64,000 bases of DNA from Paradesertivirga mongoliensis (GTDB lineage: Bacteria; Bacteroidota; Bacteroidia; Sphingobacteriales; Sphingobacteriaceae). Of the stretch, positions 53,875-63,145 are shown one piece after another (the stretch's first letter is position 1; every line of letters begins with the position of its first letter). Below the pieces are notes generated by a model. The model ran no database searches, was not told where the DNA came from, and was given only the letters and a program-made list of their open reading frames with translations. Location: the NCBI RefSeq assembly GCF_024436395.1, contig NZ_JAFMZO010000003.1, positions 868,001-932,000 on the forward strand, in the 5' to 3' direction. The position numbers and the translations under genes are program-made.

Positions 53875-55911
53875 TTAGGGCTGCGCTAATCCGTAGCCAT
53901 TTGTTATGTTTCCTTTTGATTGTCTGACTGTTTCGGAAGGGATAGGCCAGTAATATCTTGGCGGATCGCCAGCCGAGCTTATACCGGAAAGCGTGTTCCT
54001 TTCATATGCCGCTTTGTAAGTAACAATATTATTCCCCCAATTGGTCTTCACATATCCCTGACTCTTCAGTAATGTGGCTTCCGCACTGGTTTCAGGTATA
54101 AACCGGAATAAGCCCTGTATTGCAACATTATGATTAGTTCCCACTACCTTACTGGCTACAGACGGAATTTTAGTGTAATCATATTGACCTCTCCATCCAG
54201 GGTACAGCGCCGGGTTAGTTATATCTGCATCATAAGTTAAGGGATTAGGTAAATTAACCATTTTAGTCCAGATATAAGCAGGTATTTCATTGCCGTTAGC
54301 AAAGCGGTGATACCCCTGGCTTTGGATATTATTGATCATTGTGGCCATTTCCTCTTGAATAGCAACAGCTCTTTCAGAGAACGTACCAGAACGTATCAGG
54401 TCCCAACGACGCGTTCCCTCACCCAAAAGCTCCAGCTTACGCTCCCGCATAACCGCATCTTTTAATGCCTGGCCGGCTAAAGCACCAATATTGTTAGCAG
54501 AATTGCCAAATGCTCTCTGGCGGATTTGATTTACCAAAGCAACGGCATCATTGTCACCCAGCTCCGCTTTCACTTCAGCAAGCATCAGGATAACATCGGC
54601 CATCCTTAGCATCGGCCAGTTAATGCCAGAATTCCGTTGAGAAGCAACGTAAGGTGGGTTCATACGATTATCGTCCCATTTGTTTGTCGCTATTCCTCCG
54701 GTGTTCTTATTACCCGGCACAAAAGAAAGCATCATCTCATTCCCGTCTCCTTTACTTCCTGTAACTGCAACGCTGACATCTCTCCGTTTGTCATCAGCTG
54801 AATAATCTCCATAATAAACAGTCGGAATGATACGCAGAGCACCAAAAACCTTCGTAGGGGCGGCGTTACTACCTCCACCATCAGACGGCCTGCCAAAGGC
54901 GTAGGGATATTCGCTTGTAGTTAATGTTTGTCCACCCTGTATATTTCCGAGCTCAAAAATAGATTCCGGACTTACCTGTAAGTCGGCAAAATACTGGAAA
55001 TGTCTTTGAAATGGATTGTTGGCATATGCTCTGCCGTCTGAAGTAATCAACATGGCGGACCCTTTATTATCAATAGCTTTCTGTAAGTAGGTTTTCGCTA
55101 TCTCGTAATAAGTAAGATAGTCTGAACGGCGCGCGTATACACATTTATTTGCTTCATTACCTTTTCTGGTGAACGTCACATTTCCATAAAGATCCGGCAC
55201 GTCAGTTCTTATAGTCTGATATCCGCCGGCATTAAGCGCCAACTGACCGATCAATGCATTACAATACGTCCTTGAAAAACGTTCGGCATTAATGCCGCCC
55301 TCGCCTATCTTATACATCAAGGGCTCCGCCTTTTTTAGATCCTCTATCAAGTTGTCATAAATCACAAAACGTGAGGTTAGCGAATAGTCGTCTACAAGTG
55401 TGTTTTCGTAACCATAGGGCACATCTCCAAAATGCCTTATCAACTCAAAATAACAAAACGCTCTCATCGTCAGGGCCTCTCCGTATAGTTGTGTCCAGGC
55501 TGATATCCTTCCCGCAGCCACATCTTCTTTAAAGGCTGCCTTTTCTGAAATTAAGCTGGCAACTTTAGCAGCCCGCCCAATGGTGGCGTAGAGTCCGTTA
55601 AATCCGCCGGCCACCGCGTCAATTGGAATCAGATCCGGGCGAAGTATGGCGTTTAAATTATTACTTGAATTATCCTCTGGATAAGTCTCCGCGTCAGAAC
55701 CTATCGGATCATTCCAGCGATAAATCCCCATAACTCCAGTCTGGCGGTAATTTGCGTAGCCCCAGGAAAGTATTTTAAACGTTTCGGCAGGTGTTGTAGA
55801 CACGAACTCGTCGTCTACACTAGAGGGGGATCTTGCCTCAAGAAAATCTTTTTTACACTGGGTGAAAGATATACTGACTGCGATCAATAGTATATATTTT
55901 AAACTCTTCAT
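53875..55911 (-). CDS. SusD/RagB-type glycan-binding lipoprotein (SusD2)
   Basis: Partner of SusC2 at the outer membrane. Lipobox SFTQC with Cys19. SusD features: CKKDFLEARSPSSVDDEF, the helical segment LYGEALTMRAFCYFELIRHFGDVPY, MLRMADVILMLAEVKAELGD, and MRERKLELLGEGTRRWDLIRSG. At 678 residues it is longer than SusD1 and clearly a different lineage (GSDAETYPEDNSSN near the start; YYWPIPSETVRQSKGNITNGYG at the end). It follows SusC2 by 18 bp and is closed by a strong terminator. No SusE/F-type binding protein follows, unlike SusCD1. Confidence 0.95.
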   Translation of the reverse strand: MKSLKYILLIAVSISFTQCKKDFLEARSPSSVDDEFVSTTPAETFKILSWGYANYRQTGVMGIYRWNDPIGSDAETYPEDNSSNNLNAILRPDLIPIDAVAGGFNGLYATIGRAAKVASLISEKAAFKEDVAAGRISAWTQLYGEALTMRAFCYFELIRHFGDVPYGYENTLVDDYSLTSRFVIYDNLIEDLKKAEPLMYKIGEGGINAERFSRTYCNALIGQLALNAGGYQTIRTDVPDLYGNVTFTRKGNEANKCVYARRSDYLTYYEIAKTYLQKAIDNKGSAMLITSDGRAYANNPFQRHFQYFADLQVSPESIFELGNIQGGQTLTTSEYPYAFGRPSDGGGSNAAPTKVFGALRIIPTVYYGDYSADDKRRDVSVAVTGSKGDGNEMMLSFVPGNKNTGGIATNKWDDNRMNPPYVASQRNSGINWPMLRMADVILMLAEVKAELGDNDAVALVNQIRQRAFGNSANNIGALAGQALKDAVMRERKLELLGEGTRRWDLIRSGTFSERAVAIQEEMATMINNIQSQGYHRFANGNEIPAYIWTKMVNLPNPLTYDADITNPALYPGWRGQYDYTKIPSVASKVVGTNHNVAIQGLFRFIPETSAEATLLKSQGYVKTNWGNNIVTYKAAYERNTLSGISSAGDPPRYYWPIPSETVRQSKGNITNGYGLAQP

Positions 55912-55929
55912 GATTTCTTCTTTTAATAC

Positions 55930-58900
55930 TTAAAAATTAACGTTCAGGCCAAAAACAAACGATCTCGCACGAGGATATGAACCGTAATCCAGGCCGACTG
56001 TAGGAAATTGTTGACTATTAAAATTGTCGTTAGCACTAACTTCCGGATCTAGTCCACTATATCCGGTGATGGTAAGTAAATTATAAACACTTCCGTATAA
56101 ATAAAGATTGCCTACTCCCGCTTTTGCCAATAGTGACTTTGGAACCCTGTATCCTAACGTGAGTGTATTTAAGCGTAAAAATGATCCGTCTTCAATTCCC
56201 AGGCTTGAGGTAGGCCCGCCTTCACTGTAAGACAAGGGTAGCGTTGCGTTCACATTAGCAGCATTCAACTCCTCAGGCGTACTCAAACGTTTAAGCTGAC
56301 CATCCACAACATCGTAAATTTTGTAAGCGCCGTTCATAAATGCCAGTTTATTCTCATAAACCCCTGATTCTTTCGGCCCATACAAATTCACTAACTTGGT
56401 TACATTATAAACATCATTACCATAGCTCCAATTAAAGTTAAGGCCGAGATCGAAGTTTTTATAACCGAGATCAAAGTTTAGGCCGCCCGTATGAAGCGGA
56501 TACATTTCGCCAATCACCGACAAATCGTTGTCATCAATTTTACCGCTATTGTCAAAATCTCTGAACTTCGGAAGTCCCGGATAAGCTGTTTGGCCCGCCG
56601 GGCGGTTGGCGGTACTAAGTCCGTGCACTGTACCCATAAAATTGCCCAGGTCGGCTACCCCCGGTTTTAACGTATACAAGCCATTATTATAAGTAAAATC
56701 GGCAGGCGTATAGAATCCCTCATAAGTTAATCCCCGAACCAGCCCGACAGGTTGGCCCTCAATCAGAATATAATCAGAAACGGGATAAGTACCCGCACTG
56801 TTCCAGTTTGTCCCATACAGTCCGGTTATACCAGGCGCCAGTTCATCGATATTGCTTTTATTAAAGTTAATATTTCCGCCGGCACTGATTCTCCAGGTGT
56901 CGTTTCTAAGAATAGTGCCGTTGAGAGCAAGCTCAATCCCTTTGTTACTTGTTTGACCGACATTCTTAGTAGAAAAACGGTAGCTGGTGATAGCAGGAAT
57001 TGGAACTTGGGTGAGCAAATCCTTGGTAGAATTCCAGTATAGATCGATAGTACCCGACAATTTGTTTCCAAACAAACCAAAGTCTGTTCCGACATTTCGT
57101 GTAATAGTAGTTTCCCATTTTAAATCAGGGTTTGCCTGAACATCTTTAACCTGATAGGCTCCCTGGCGTACATTGTCAATTGCATACTGATTTCTCTGAT
57201 CTGTTACAGAGCCCCAGTTCTGAACAAACAGACTAGCATCAATTCTATCATTACCCGCTTCACCGTAAGACACCCGAAGTTTCAAGTTGTCGAGCCAGTC
57301 GATATTGCTCATAAAAGCCTCATCCGATACTCTCCATGCGAAGGCAGCAGCAGGAAAGAAGCCCCATTTATTACTCGGACCGAAGTTAGAAGAACCGTCC
57401 GCTCTAAACGTCAATGTCAACAAGTAGCGATCCAACAAAGAGTAGTTTGCCCGGCCAAAATACGACAGCATACGGCTGGGAAAGCTAACATTTGAGGAAA
57501 ATAAAGCAGAACCGACGGCAGCGTCATATTGATTGATCTGAGCAAAAGCCGTCTCTTTATCAAAATTCGCCGGAAACCGGTTGGCTTGAACAGAAAGGTT
57601 GGTTCCGCCCGAGTTGGCCATTTCCTGTCCCGCTAAAACATTCAGTTTATGTGACTCATTAATATCGAACTCATAATTCAATGTATTCGTCCACCGGTAG
57701 TTCCAGCTATCGGATTTACGATAGTCTGCCGCACCAGCGTGAAGCACTGTACCTGTAGCATCTTCAACATAGTTATTGTAGATAGCCCCCGACCAATATT
57801 TACGCTCATTCCATGCAGTATTTAAGCTAAAATCGGTGTGGTAGGTCAGACCTTTGATAACGCCCCAATTTAAAGAGGCTATTGCTACTGCATTTTGATC
57901 TTTATTATATGGCTCATAATCTGAAATACGAGCTACCGGACTATAGTTATCCCACATCACCGCTTTTCCGTACTGCTCAATATTGCCTGTTCTAAGAGCA
58001 CTAAGATCACCGAGAACATGAGACGTTGCGATAGGCCGGAAACGATACGAAGTAGATAACAACGATCCGGCTCCGCTTGTTGTCCCCTCATCGCCCATGG
58101 TAGGATTGCGCGTATAGCGCGTATTTAAATCGAAAGTTAAATTCTCGGTTATTTTTTGGCTAAGCTTAAACGCGGCGTTAGCACGTTTATAATAGGAATT
58201 TACCTTCATACCCTGATCGTCGGTATAGTTAACCGAGAACAGTATTTTTGTTTTATCTGTTCCGCCGGTTAATGTTAAGGCATGATTCCAGGAGACAGAC
58301 TCGTTATACACCTGCCTTTGAATGTCATCTGAGGCTAAATTCCGGTAGCTTTCAATTCCACCGGTATTAGCTCCGGCATTGGCTCCCAGGCCATAGTATT
58401 TTTCGAAGGGCGTTTGATAAGCTACACCGTTGGCAGCAGAATTTGCCCATACATATTTTAAATAGTCATATGGACTTAGAGCGTCCAAGTACTTTGTTGG
58501 TGTGTTGATCTTAGCATAACCGCTGTAAGTCACAGTCGTTTTCCCTGCTTTTGCAGATTTTGTGGTGACAAGAACAACTCCGTTTGCACCTCTCGCTCCG
58601 TAAATTGCGGTTGATGATGCGTCTTTCAACACATCGATACTTTCAATCTGATCGCTGGATATATCACCCAGGTTCCCCGGAATCCCATCAATCAGAATTA
58701 AAGGCTGATTACTTTGGGATATAGAACCTCCACCACGGACCCTGATCGCAATATCTGCACCTGGCCGACCATCTTGGGCGGTAATTTTCACACCTGGTAA
58801 TTTACCCTGCATGGCTTGCGCTACGTTAGGCACCGGAGTTTCAGCAATATCCTTTCCGCTTACCGAAGCCACCGAACCGGTAAGATCGCGACGTTGAACA

Positions 58901-59295
58901 GTACCATAACCGATTACAACCACTTCGCTAAGGGTCGACTGGCTTTCTACCAACGTAACGTCAATGTTCGTCCTGTTATTAATCTTTACTTCGTTGGTGG
59001 CGAACCCGATATATGTAAACACCAGCGTACCAGCAGGATCATTAATACTTAGGGTATACTGCCCGTTAATGTCCGTAACTGTTCGATTATTCGTTCCCTT
59101 AAGTCCAACAGTAACTCCCGGCAACGCTTCGCCGTCGCTGGCCCGGACTGTACCTTTTACAACAATAACCTGTTGCGCAAAAACCTGCGCAGCCATAAAC
59201 ACTATAAATAGAACACTAAGCAAGGCTGGGTGCCTTACAAATTTAAACTTGTGTCGCTGTTGCTTCGCGCTGAACTGATGAGTCAAATCAATCAT
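55930..59295 (-). CDS. SusC/RagA-type TonB-dependent outer-membrane transporter (SusC2)
   Basis: A 1121-residue transporter. The basic N-terminus precedes the signal core (LLSVLFIVFMAAQVFAQQ). Then come a CarboxypepD_reg domain (VVKGTVRASDGEALPGVTV), a TonB-box-like stretch (EVVVIGYGTVQRRDLTGS), a plug (IAIRVRGGGSISQSNQPL, SIDVLKDASSTAIYGARGANG) and a barrel ending RARSFVFGLNVNF. An EF-hand-like loop DFDNSGKIDDNDLSVIG occurs late in the barrel, as in many SusC proteins. It is the first gene of the minus-strand SusCD2 unit. No promoter consensus was evident upstream. Confidence 0.96.
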   Translation of the reverse strand: MIDLTHQFSAKQQRHKFKFVRHPALLSVLFIVFMAAQVFAQQVIVVKGTVRASDGEALPGVTVGLKGTNNRTVTDINGQYTLSINDPAGTLVFTYIGFATNEVKINNRTNIDVTLVESQSTLSEVVVIGYGTVQRRDLTGSVASVSGKDIAETPVPNVAQAMQGKLPGVKITAQDGRPGADIAIRVRGGGSISQSNQPLILIDGIPGNLGDISSDQIESIDVLKDASSTAIYGARGANGVVLVTTKSAKAGKTTVTYSGYAKINTPTKYLDALSPYDYLKYVWANSAANGVAYQTPFEKYYGLGANAGANTGGIESYRNLASDDIQRQVYNESVSWNHALTLTGGTDKTKILFSVNYTDDQGMKVNSYYKRANAAFKLSQKITENLTFDLNTRYTRNPTMGDEGTTSGAGSLLSTSYRFRPIATSHVLGDLSALRTGNIEQYGKAVMWDNYSPVARISDYEPYNKDQNAVAIASLNWGVIKGLTYHTDFSLNTAWNERKYWSGAIYNNYVEDATGTVLHAGAADYRKSDSWNYRWTNTLNYEFDINESHKLNVLAGQEMANSGGTNLSVQANRFPANFDKETAFAQINQYDAAVGSALFSSNVSFPSRMLSYFGRANYSLLDRYLLTLTFRADGSSNFGPSNKWGFFPAAAFAWRVSDEAFMSNIDWLDNLKLRVSYGEAGNDRIDASLFVQNWGSVTDQRNQYAIDNVRQGAYQVKDVQANPDLKWETTITRNVGTDFGLFGNKLSGTIDLYWNSTKDLLTQVPIPAITSYRFSTKNVGQTSNKGIELALNGTILRNDTWRISAGGNINFNKSNIDELAPGITGLYGTNWNSAGTYPVSDYILIEGQPVGLVRGLTYEGFYTPADFTYNNGLYTLKPGVADLGNFMGTVHGLSTANRPAGQTAYPGLPKFRDFDNSGKIDDNDLSVIGEMYPLHTGGLNFDLGYKNFDLGLNFNWSYGNDVYNVTKLVNLYGPKESGVYENKLAFMNGAYKIYDVVDGQLKRLSTPEELNAANVNATLPLSYSEGGPTSSLGIEDGSFLRLNTLTLGYRVPKSLLAKAGVGNLYLYGSVYNLLTITGYSGLDPEVSANDNFNSQQFPTVGLDYGSYPRARSFVFGLNVNF

Positions 59296-60080
59296 AATAA
59301 ATAAATTAGTTAATAAAACATGAACGATACTACACCACTTGGGTGCTAAAAACTATTTAAAGAAATGGTAAATCGAAAAGGAAAGTGGTTAGGTTTCCTG
59401 GTAACGGACTTGGGTAAATATAAACATTCTCATTTGTCTTATTAAAATTCTGACTATTGGTTTTGCCAGAAAGGTTATAAATTGGTTAATAAATGCCGGT
59501 CAATAAACGATCATCGCTTCGAGTCATGACATTGTTTGAGCAAGGTTAAGAAAGTCAGGATCTATTGAGGTTTAAAACTTGGTGAAAAAAGTTTAAAAAT
59601 TGGTCGACTTCTCGGTTAAGAAATTAAAACACACATATCTTAATAATTATGCGGTATAGCATGGAATGCCTTTTAGTCTAATTATGATTTTTCTTAACGT
59701 TGTAACTGGTGTCCCGTGGAATCATGGATACGGAAAATAGGATGTCAAAACATCGACAGCTTAGCAAATGTATATTGGCCTAAAAATCTTTTTATTCACA
59801 ATCGGTGGCTTATCTTCAAGATGTTTCGTCGCAATTTGAATTTTCCGCCTGAATCTTCCATTTATTCATTAAAAATAGAAATCATTGCCCTACCCGGTTA
59901 CGCCTTGATTAACATTCTTCAGAAACCGCCACCAAACCGGATAATTATGATTGGTTGAAGTGGTTAGGAAATCACCAAAATCCCCTCGTGGAAAGAAAGG
60001 ATAAGTAACTGCAAATTCAGCTCTTTGCTACATCGTATCCGATCTTAGAAACCCCGCCTGGCTTTTGGGAGCAGTAATGT
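59296..60080. other. Long gene-free region upstream of SusC2
   Basis: This 785-bp region is AT-rich near SusC2 and should hold its promoter. Recurrent TTGGT/GGTTAA words occur between 59450 and 59620 (TTGGTTAATAAA, ACTTGGTGAAAAAAG, AATTGGTCG, TCGGTTAAG). These could be repeated regulator contacts, but AT-rich DNA also gives such words by chance. An 80-codon plus-strand frame at 59716-59958 has no recognisable features and is not supported. Confidence 0.4.
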
Positions 60081-60484
60081 CTAATGAGCAAATTTTGGTA
60101 AATTATTGAGGTAAATAACTTCGACGATACCGCGGTCAATCACTTCCCGCTGAACGATGCTGTAGAGAGCTTCAATGTAAGAGTTTTCTTCCGGTGTGGC
60201 AATATGTCTAAATTCGTGATTGGCTTCTGCTGTTCTGAGATACTGCTTACCATACTAGCGATGAACTGAGAGCTGTTATCATTCTTATGGTTACTCCTTT
60301 TATTCCGTACTCCTTATTGATTCTTCTGAAAGCGTTCATTACATCAATCTGCCTGTTTCTTTTCTGAAATATCTGATCAACGGCTTTAAGCGAGAATACA
60401 TCCAGAATGGTTAACAGATAATAATTTCGTTTATCTGCATGAACATACACATACTTAATGTCCAGCCAAAGATATTCCATCGGG
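60081..60484 (-). pseudogene. Frameshifted relic of an IS3-family transposase (OrfB, rve domain)
   Basis: The minus strand reads PMEYLWLDIKYVYVHADKRN (first catalytic Asp), YYLLTILDVFSLKAVDQIFQ, RRINKEYGIKGVTIR. After a one-base deletion near 60273 it reads NDNSSQFIASMV (second Asp). After another shift it reads EFRHIATPEENSYIEALYSI with the catalytic Glu, then VQREVID. These are the D-D-35-E blocks of IS3-family transposases. The N-terminal half, OrfA and the normal C-terminus are missing, and the frame ends at a TAG at 60081-60083. No inverted ends were found. It cannot be functional and marks an old insertion. Confidence 0.85.
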
Positions 60485-60715
60485 TAAGAGGCCTGATCGA
60501 AAACCGTGCAGAATTTGGCAGGGCCGGAAAAGCAGGTAAACTGTTGCGTCGCTCCATGCGCCTGCTGATGCAAAACGCATCTGACAAACGCGTTACCGCC
60601 CGCATGACACAAGAGATGATGCGCGTGCTAGGCTGACTCCACCAGCATCCGAGGAATGCGCAACGTACTCGATGGCGCTCGAGTTGCTTACCGGTTTCGA
60701 GTTTTATATAGCCTT
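60485..60715 (+). pseudogene. Frameshifted 3' fragment of a conserved Bacteroidota protein gene
   Basis: In plus frame the sequence reads IENRAEFGRAGKAGKLLRRS, then MRLLMQNASDKRVTARMTQE and MMRVL. A one-base shift near 60630 continues it as ADSTSIRGMRNVLDGA, and a second near 60680 as LLTGFEFYIAL followed by a stop. The pieces join into one plausible C-terminal region. It recalls a family of hypothetical Bacteroidota proteins of about 200 residues with an EFGRAGKAGKLLR-type motif, function unknown to me. The N-terminal part is absent exactly where the IS3 relic begins, so the insertion probably destroyed the gene. Confidence 0.65.
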
Positions 60716-60743
60716 GTAAAAGAAAATGTGCGAATGCTGATTG

Positions 60744-61052
60744 ATTATATATATTTAAGGTATGAAACACTCAATATACTTTCTTCTCTTTCTGATTGCA
60801 CCTTTTGTCTCTATAGCTCAAGAAAAGAACATAATTAAGCAGCAAGCCACTATAGTCGCGAAAGCCACTAAGGCGCAAGATTATGCTACGGTTATAAATT
60901 ATATATATTTAAGGTATGAAACACTCAATATACTTTCTTCTCTTTCTGATTGCACCTTTTGTCTCTATAGCTCAAGAAAAGAACATAATTAAGCAGCAAG
61001 CCACTATAGTCGCGAAAGCCACTAAGGCGCAAGATTATGCTACGGTTATAAA
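60744..61052 (+). repeat. Exact tandem duplication of a 154-bp unit
   Basis: 60744-60897 and 60898-61051 are identical, base for base as far as I can compare, including the start region and first 45 codons of the secreted-protein gene at 60916. The unit is not a multiple of three. The first copy (ATG at 60762) therefore runs out of frame into the second and stops after 76 codons. Absence of any mismatch means either a very recent event or an assembly error. Confidence 0.9.
60762..60992 (+). pseudogene. Truncated duplicate start of the secreted-protein gene
   Basis: The first 45 codons equal those of the gene at 60916 (signal peptide MKHSIYFLLFLIAPFVSIAQ). The frame then shifts at the repeat junction and ends at 60992 with unrelated residues. 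It could still be exported as a short peptide, but no function is evident. Confidence 0.75.
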
Positions 61053-61431
61053 ATACACCCATCCGTCTCTTATTAAAATGGTAGGTGGCAACGATGCCAT
61101 GATGAAATTGTTAACTACCACCATGAAGACTGTGGCTGAACAAGGTATCACCATAGATTCTGTTAGTCTTGGACAGCCGGGAGACATTTTCAAAGCGGGC
61201 AATGAGCTTCATTGTTTACTTCCACAAGACGTGATTATGAGGTTCGGAGCTGACAAGAAAATTGTAGCAAAGGGATATCTTATAGCTATTAGTAAGGACG
61301 ATGGTATAAATTGGAGTTTTTTAAACTTAACAGAAGAGCTAAATAACCAGACGATTACAACGCTATTACCTAATTTTAATCAAAACCTAAAGCTTCCAAC
61401 AGATAGCAAGATGGAGGTGTTAGACAATTAG
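60916..61431 (+). CDS. Small secreted protein of unknown function
   Basis: A 171-residue protein with a clear signal peptide (MKHSIYFLLFLIAPFVSIAQ) and an alpha+beta-like mature part: IVAKATKAQDYATVIKYTHP, a helix with MMKLLTTTMKTVAEQG, and strands ending KGYLIAISKDDGINWSFLNL. The pattern of an N-terminal helix pair followed by strands and a W-x-F is reminiscent of NTF2-like or lumazine-binding-like secreted proteins, but I cannot assign a family. It is the only plus-strand intact gene right of 32.3 kb. Both its upstream region and its first 45 codons are duplicated in tandem. There is no link to the PUL genes by motif. Confidence 0.75.
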   Translation: MKHSIYFLLFLIAPFVSIAQEKNIIKQQATIVAKATKAQDYATVIKYTHPSLIKMVGGNDAMMKLLTTTMKTVAEQGITIDSVSLGQPGDIFKAGNELHCLLPQDVIMRFGADKKIVAKGYLIAISKDDGINWSFLNLTEELNNQTITTLLPNFNQNLKLPTDSKMEVLDN

Positions 61432-61582
61432 TATACTAAACTTTTAAGTTACTCGAAGAACTAAAGTCTTAAACAGAGTTGGTTGTTTCTGCCTCTGTTC
61501 TTGTCCAAGGATCGGGGCAAGTGCTAGCCCTCTAATTTTTTGTAGTTCTTAACGTATTTAACTTAACGGCTTTTTTATGGAA

Positions 61583-62908
61583 TTATGGAATCCTCTTCAA
61601 CCAGGCTTCGGGCACCGGAACAATACAGATATTCATCGACCGGTTATCCGCAGATAGCATAGCCGACTGAATTTGTATCTTCTTTCCATCGGGACTAAAT
61701 GTCGGATGAACGTGATCAGCAGCGGTTTGCTTATGTCCGGTAGTTAGCAACAACCTTTCAGATGTGTGCCTGTCAATAAGGTGGAGCGAACGGCTAAAGT
61801 CATCGCCTGTGGCCCATCTTCCATCCGGGGAAGCATGTACGTGCCAAAAGCTATCACCCGGAGCTTGTCCTACCATTTCCACTTCACGGGTTCTGAGATT
61901 CACTATTGCAAGGCCGGTAGGCTTCTCTTTGGTTCCGCTATTTCCCCAATCCAGAGGTTTGAGGGTATCAGCAGCATTGCTGATTCTTCTGTGTCCTAAA
62001 ATAGCTATGGTAACTTCGTCTTTTCCTGTTACAGCTTCGTGCGTTACCCACTCATAACTTGCCTCAGGATAAAGAGGACGAAGGCCCGAACCATCTGCCT
62101 TGGCGTACCAGGTGCGTTGTGGAGCTTTACCACCGGTCTCCCAGCAAAATACTACCTCTCCGGGCTACCATGGATTTCCTTGAATGTGCCCTACCTGGAA
62201 GGGAACTGAAACTACATGTCTGGTTTCGCCGGTTTTCACATTGTAACGGCCTACGCCTGTTGGGCCTGCACCCATATTCCGCGGACCAAAATTGGAGGCG
62301 ATCTTAGTCCCTGGAGCCAGGTATTTAGCGGCTTCTTCTCTGTTTTGTATTCTGAAATACACCCATTCTTCATCACCGTCAAGAGCCATATCTCCACCGG
62401 CCGAAAATTTAGGGTCGGGGCTTCCGCAATTGCGCTGGTAGACCTCAGCCTTTTTTAGCTTCCCGGCTTCACTATCAGCAAAAAGCTTGGCCAGATCCAC
62501 CTCGATGATATCTACATTTTTCGTTCCCGCTGGCGCCTTAACCGAATTGCGCATAAAATAAAGCTTCATCGACTTCTGTGCTAAACAAAGCATTCCGCTG
62601 TAGCCGCCCTCAGTGACTTGTACTATCGTACCGGTTTCTTCATTAACCGCCATTGCCTCGCCTTTTACACGACCCGAGCGGAAAACTACCCATTTGCCAT
62701 CCGAGGTCCATTGCGGATGCGTTGGATATGCTTTCGAATCTCCATTAGGTGTACTTGTAAGGAAAGTAAGCATTGTACCCGTAACCGGGTCCTTCACCAC
62801 TTTTCGTTCTGACGGAAATCTTCTACCGATTTGAGAAAAACTGGAGAACGGCAACACTAGCAAAATGCAAAACGCGGCACTAAAAAAGATGAGTCGGTTT
62901 TTTTTCAT
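61583..62908 (-). pseudogene. Oligogalacturonate-lyase-like (PL22-type propeller) gene with an in-frame TAG
   Basis: The frame from ATG 62908 (signal MKKNRLIFFSAAFCILLVLP) reads IGRRFPSERKVVKDPVTGTM, YPTHPQWTSDGKWVVFRSGR and GHIQGNPW. It meets TAG at 62167-62165 (codon 248), then continues in the same frame with PGEVVFCWETGGKAPQRTWY, FWHVHASPDGRWATGD and DHVHPTFSPDGKKI to a stop at 61583. Without the TAG it would be 441 residues, full length for a secreted PD40/WD40-like oligogalacturonate lyase family protein with His pairs of the metal-site type. A single substitution therefore separates it from an intact gene. A sequencing error or true nonsense mutation cannot be told apart here. Confidence 0.8.
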
Positions 62909-63145
62909 GATTTAAATTGGTTAAAACGGGGATCTAACTTGTAAAAGCGATATTTAAATCAAAATACGCACATTTTAAACTCCTGTGAAAGAAGCGGCTG
63001 TATCATTTTTGTTGTTATTACAGATACCCTCATCCCTTTCTAAAACAGGATTCTCTTTTTTATCTCTTATGCAACATCGCGCGGCGAAAGACATTGATCA
63101 GAAGATAATTATTACAGAATAACTGTGCAACTTACCTGCCGTATG

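Noticed and set aside
59450-59620. TTGGT/GGTTAA words as a defined operator array
   Set aside because: Spacing and orientation are irregular and the DNA is AT-rich; left as a remark only.
59716-59958. 80-codon plus-strand frame upstream of SusC2
   Set aside because: Low-complexity AT-rich coding, no family resemblance and no start signal; likely chance.
60439-60636. Single plus-strand frame read as one small gene
   Set aside because: Its first part is antisense to the transposase relic and only the later part resembles a protein family; it is better read as a gene fragment with frameshifts.
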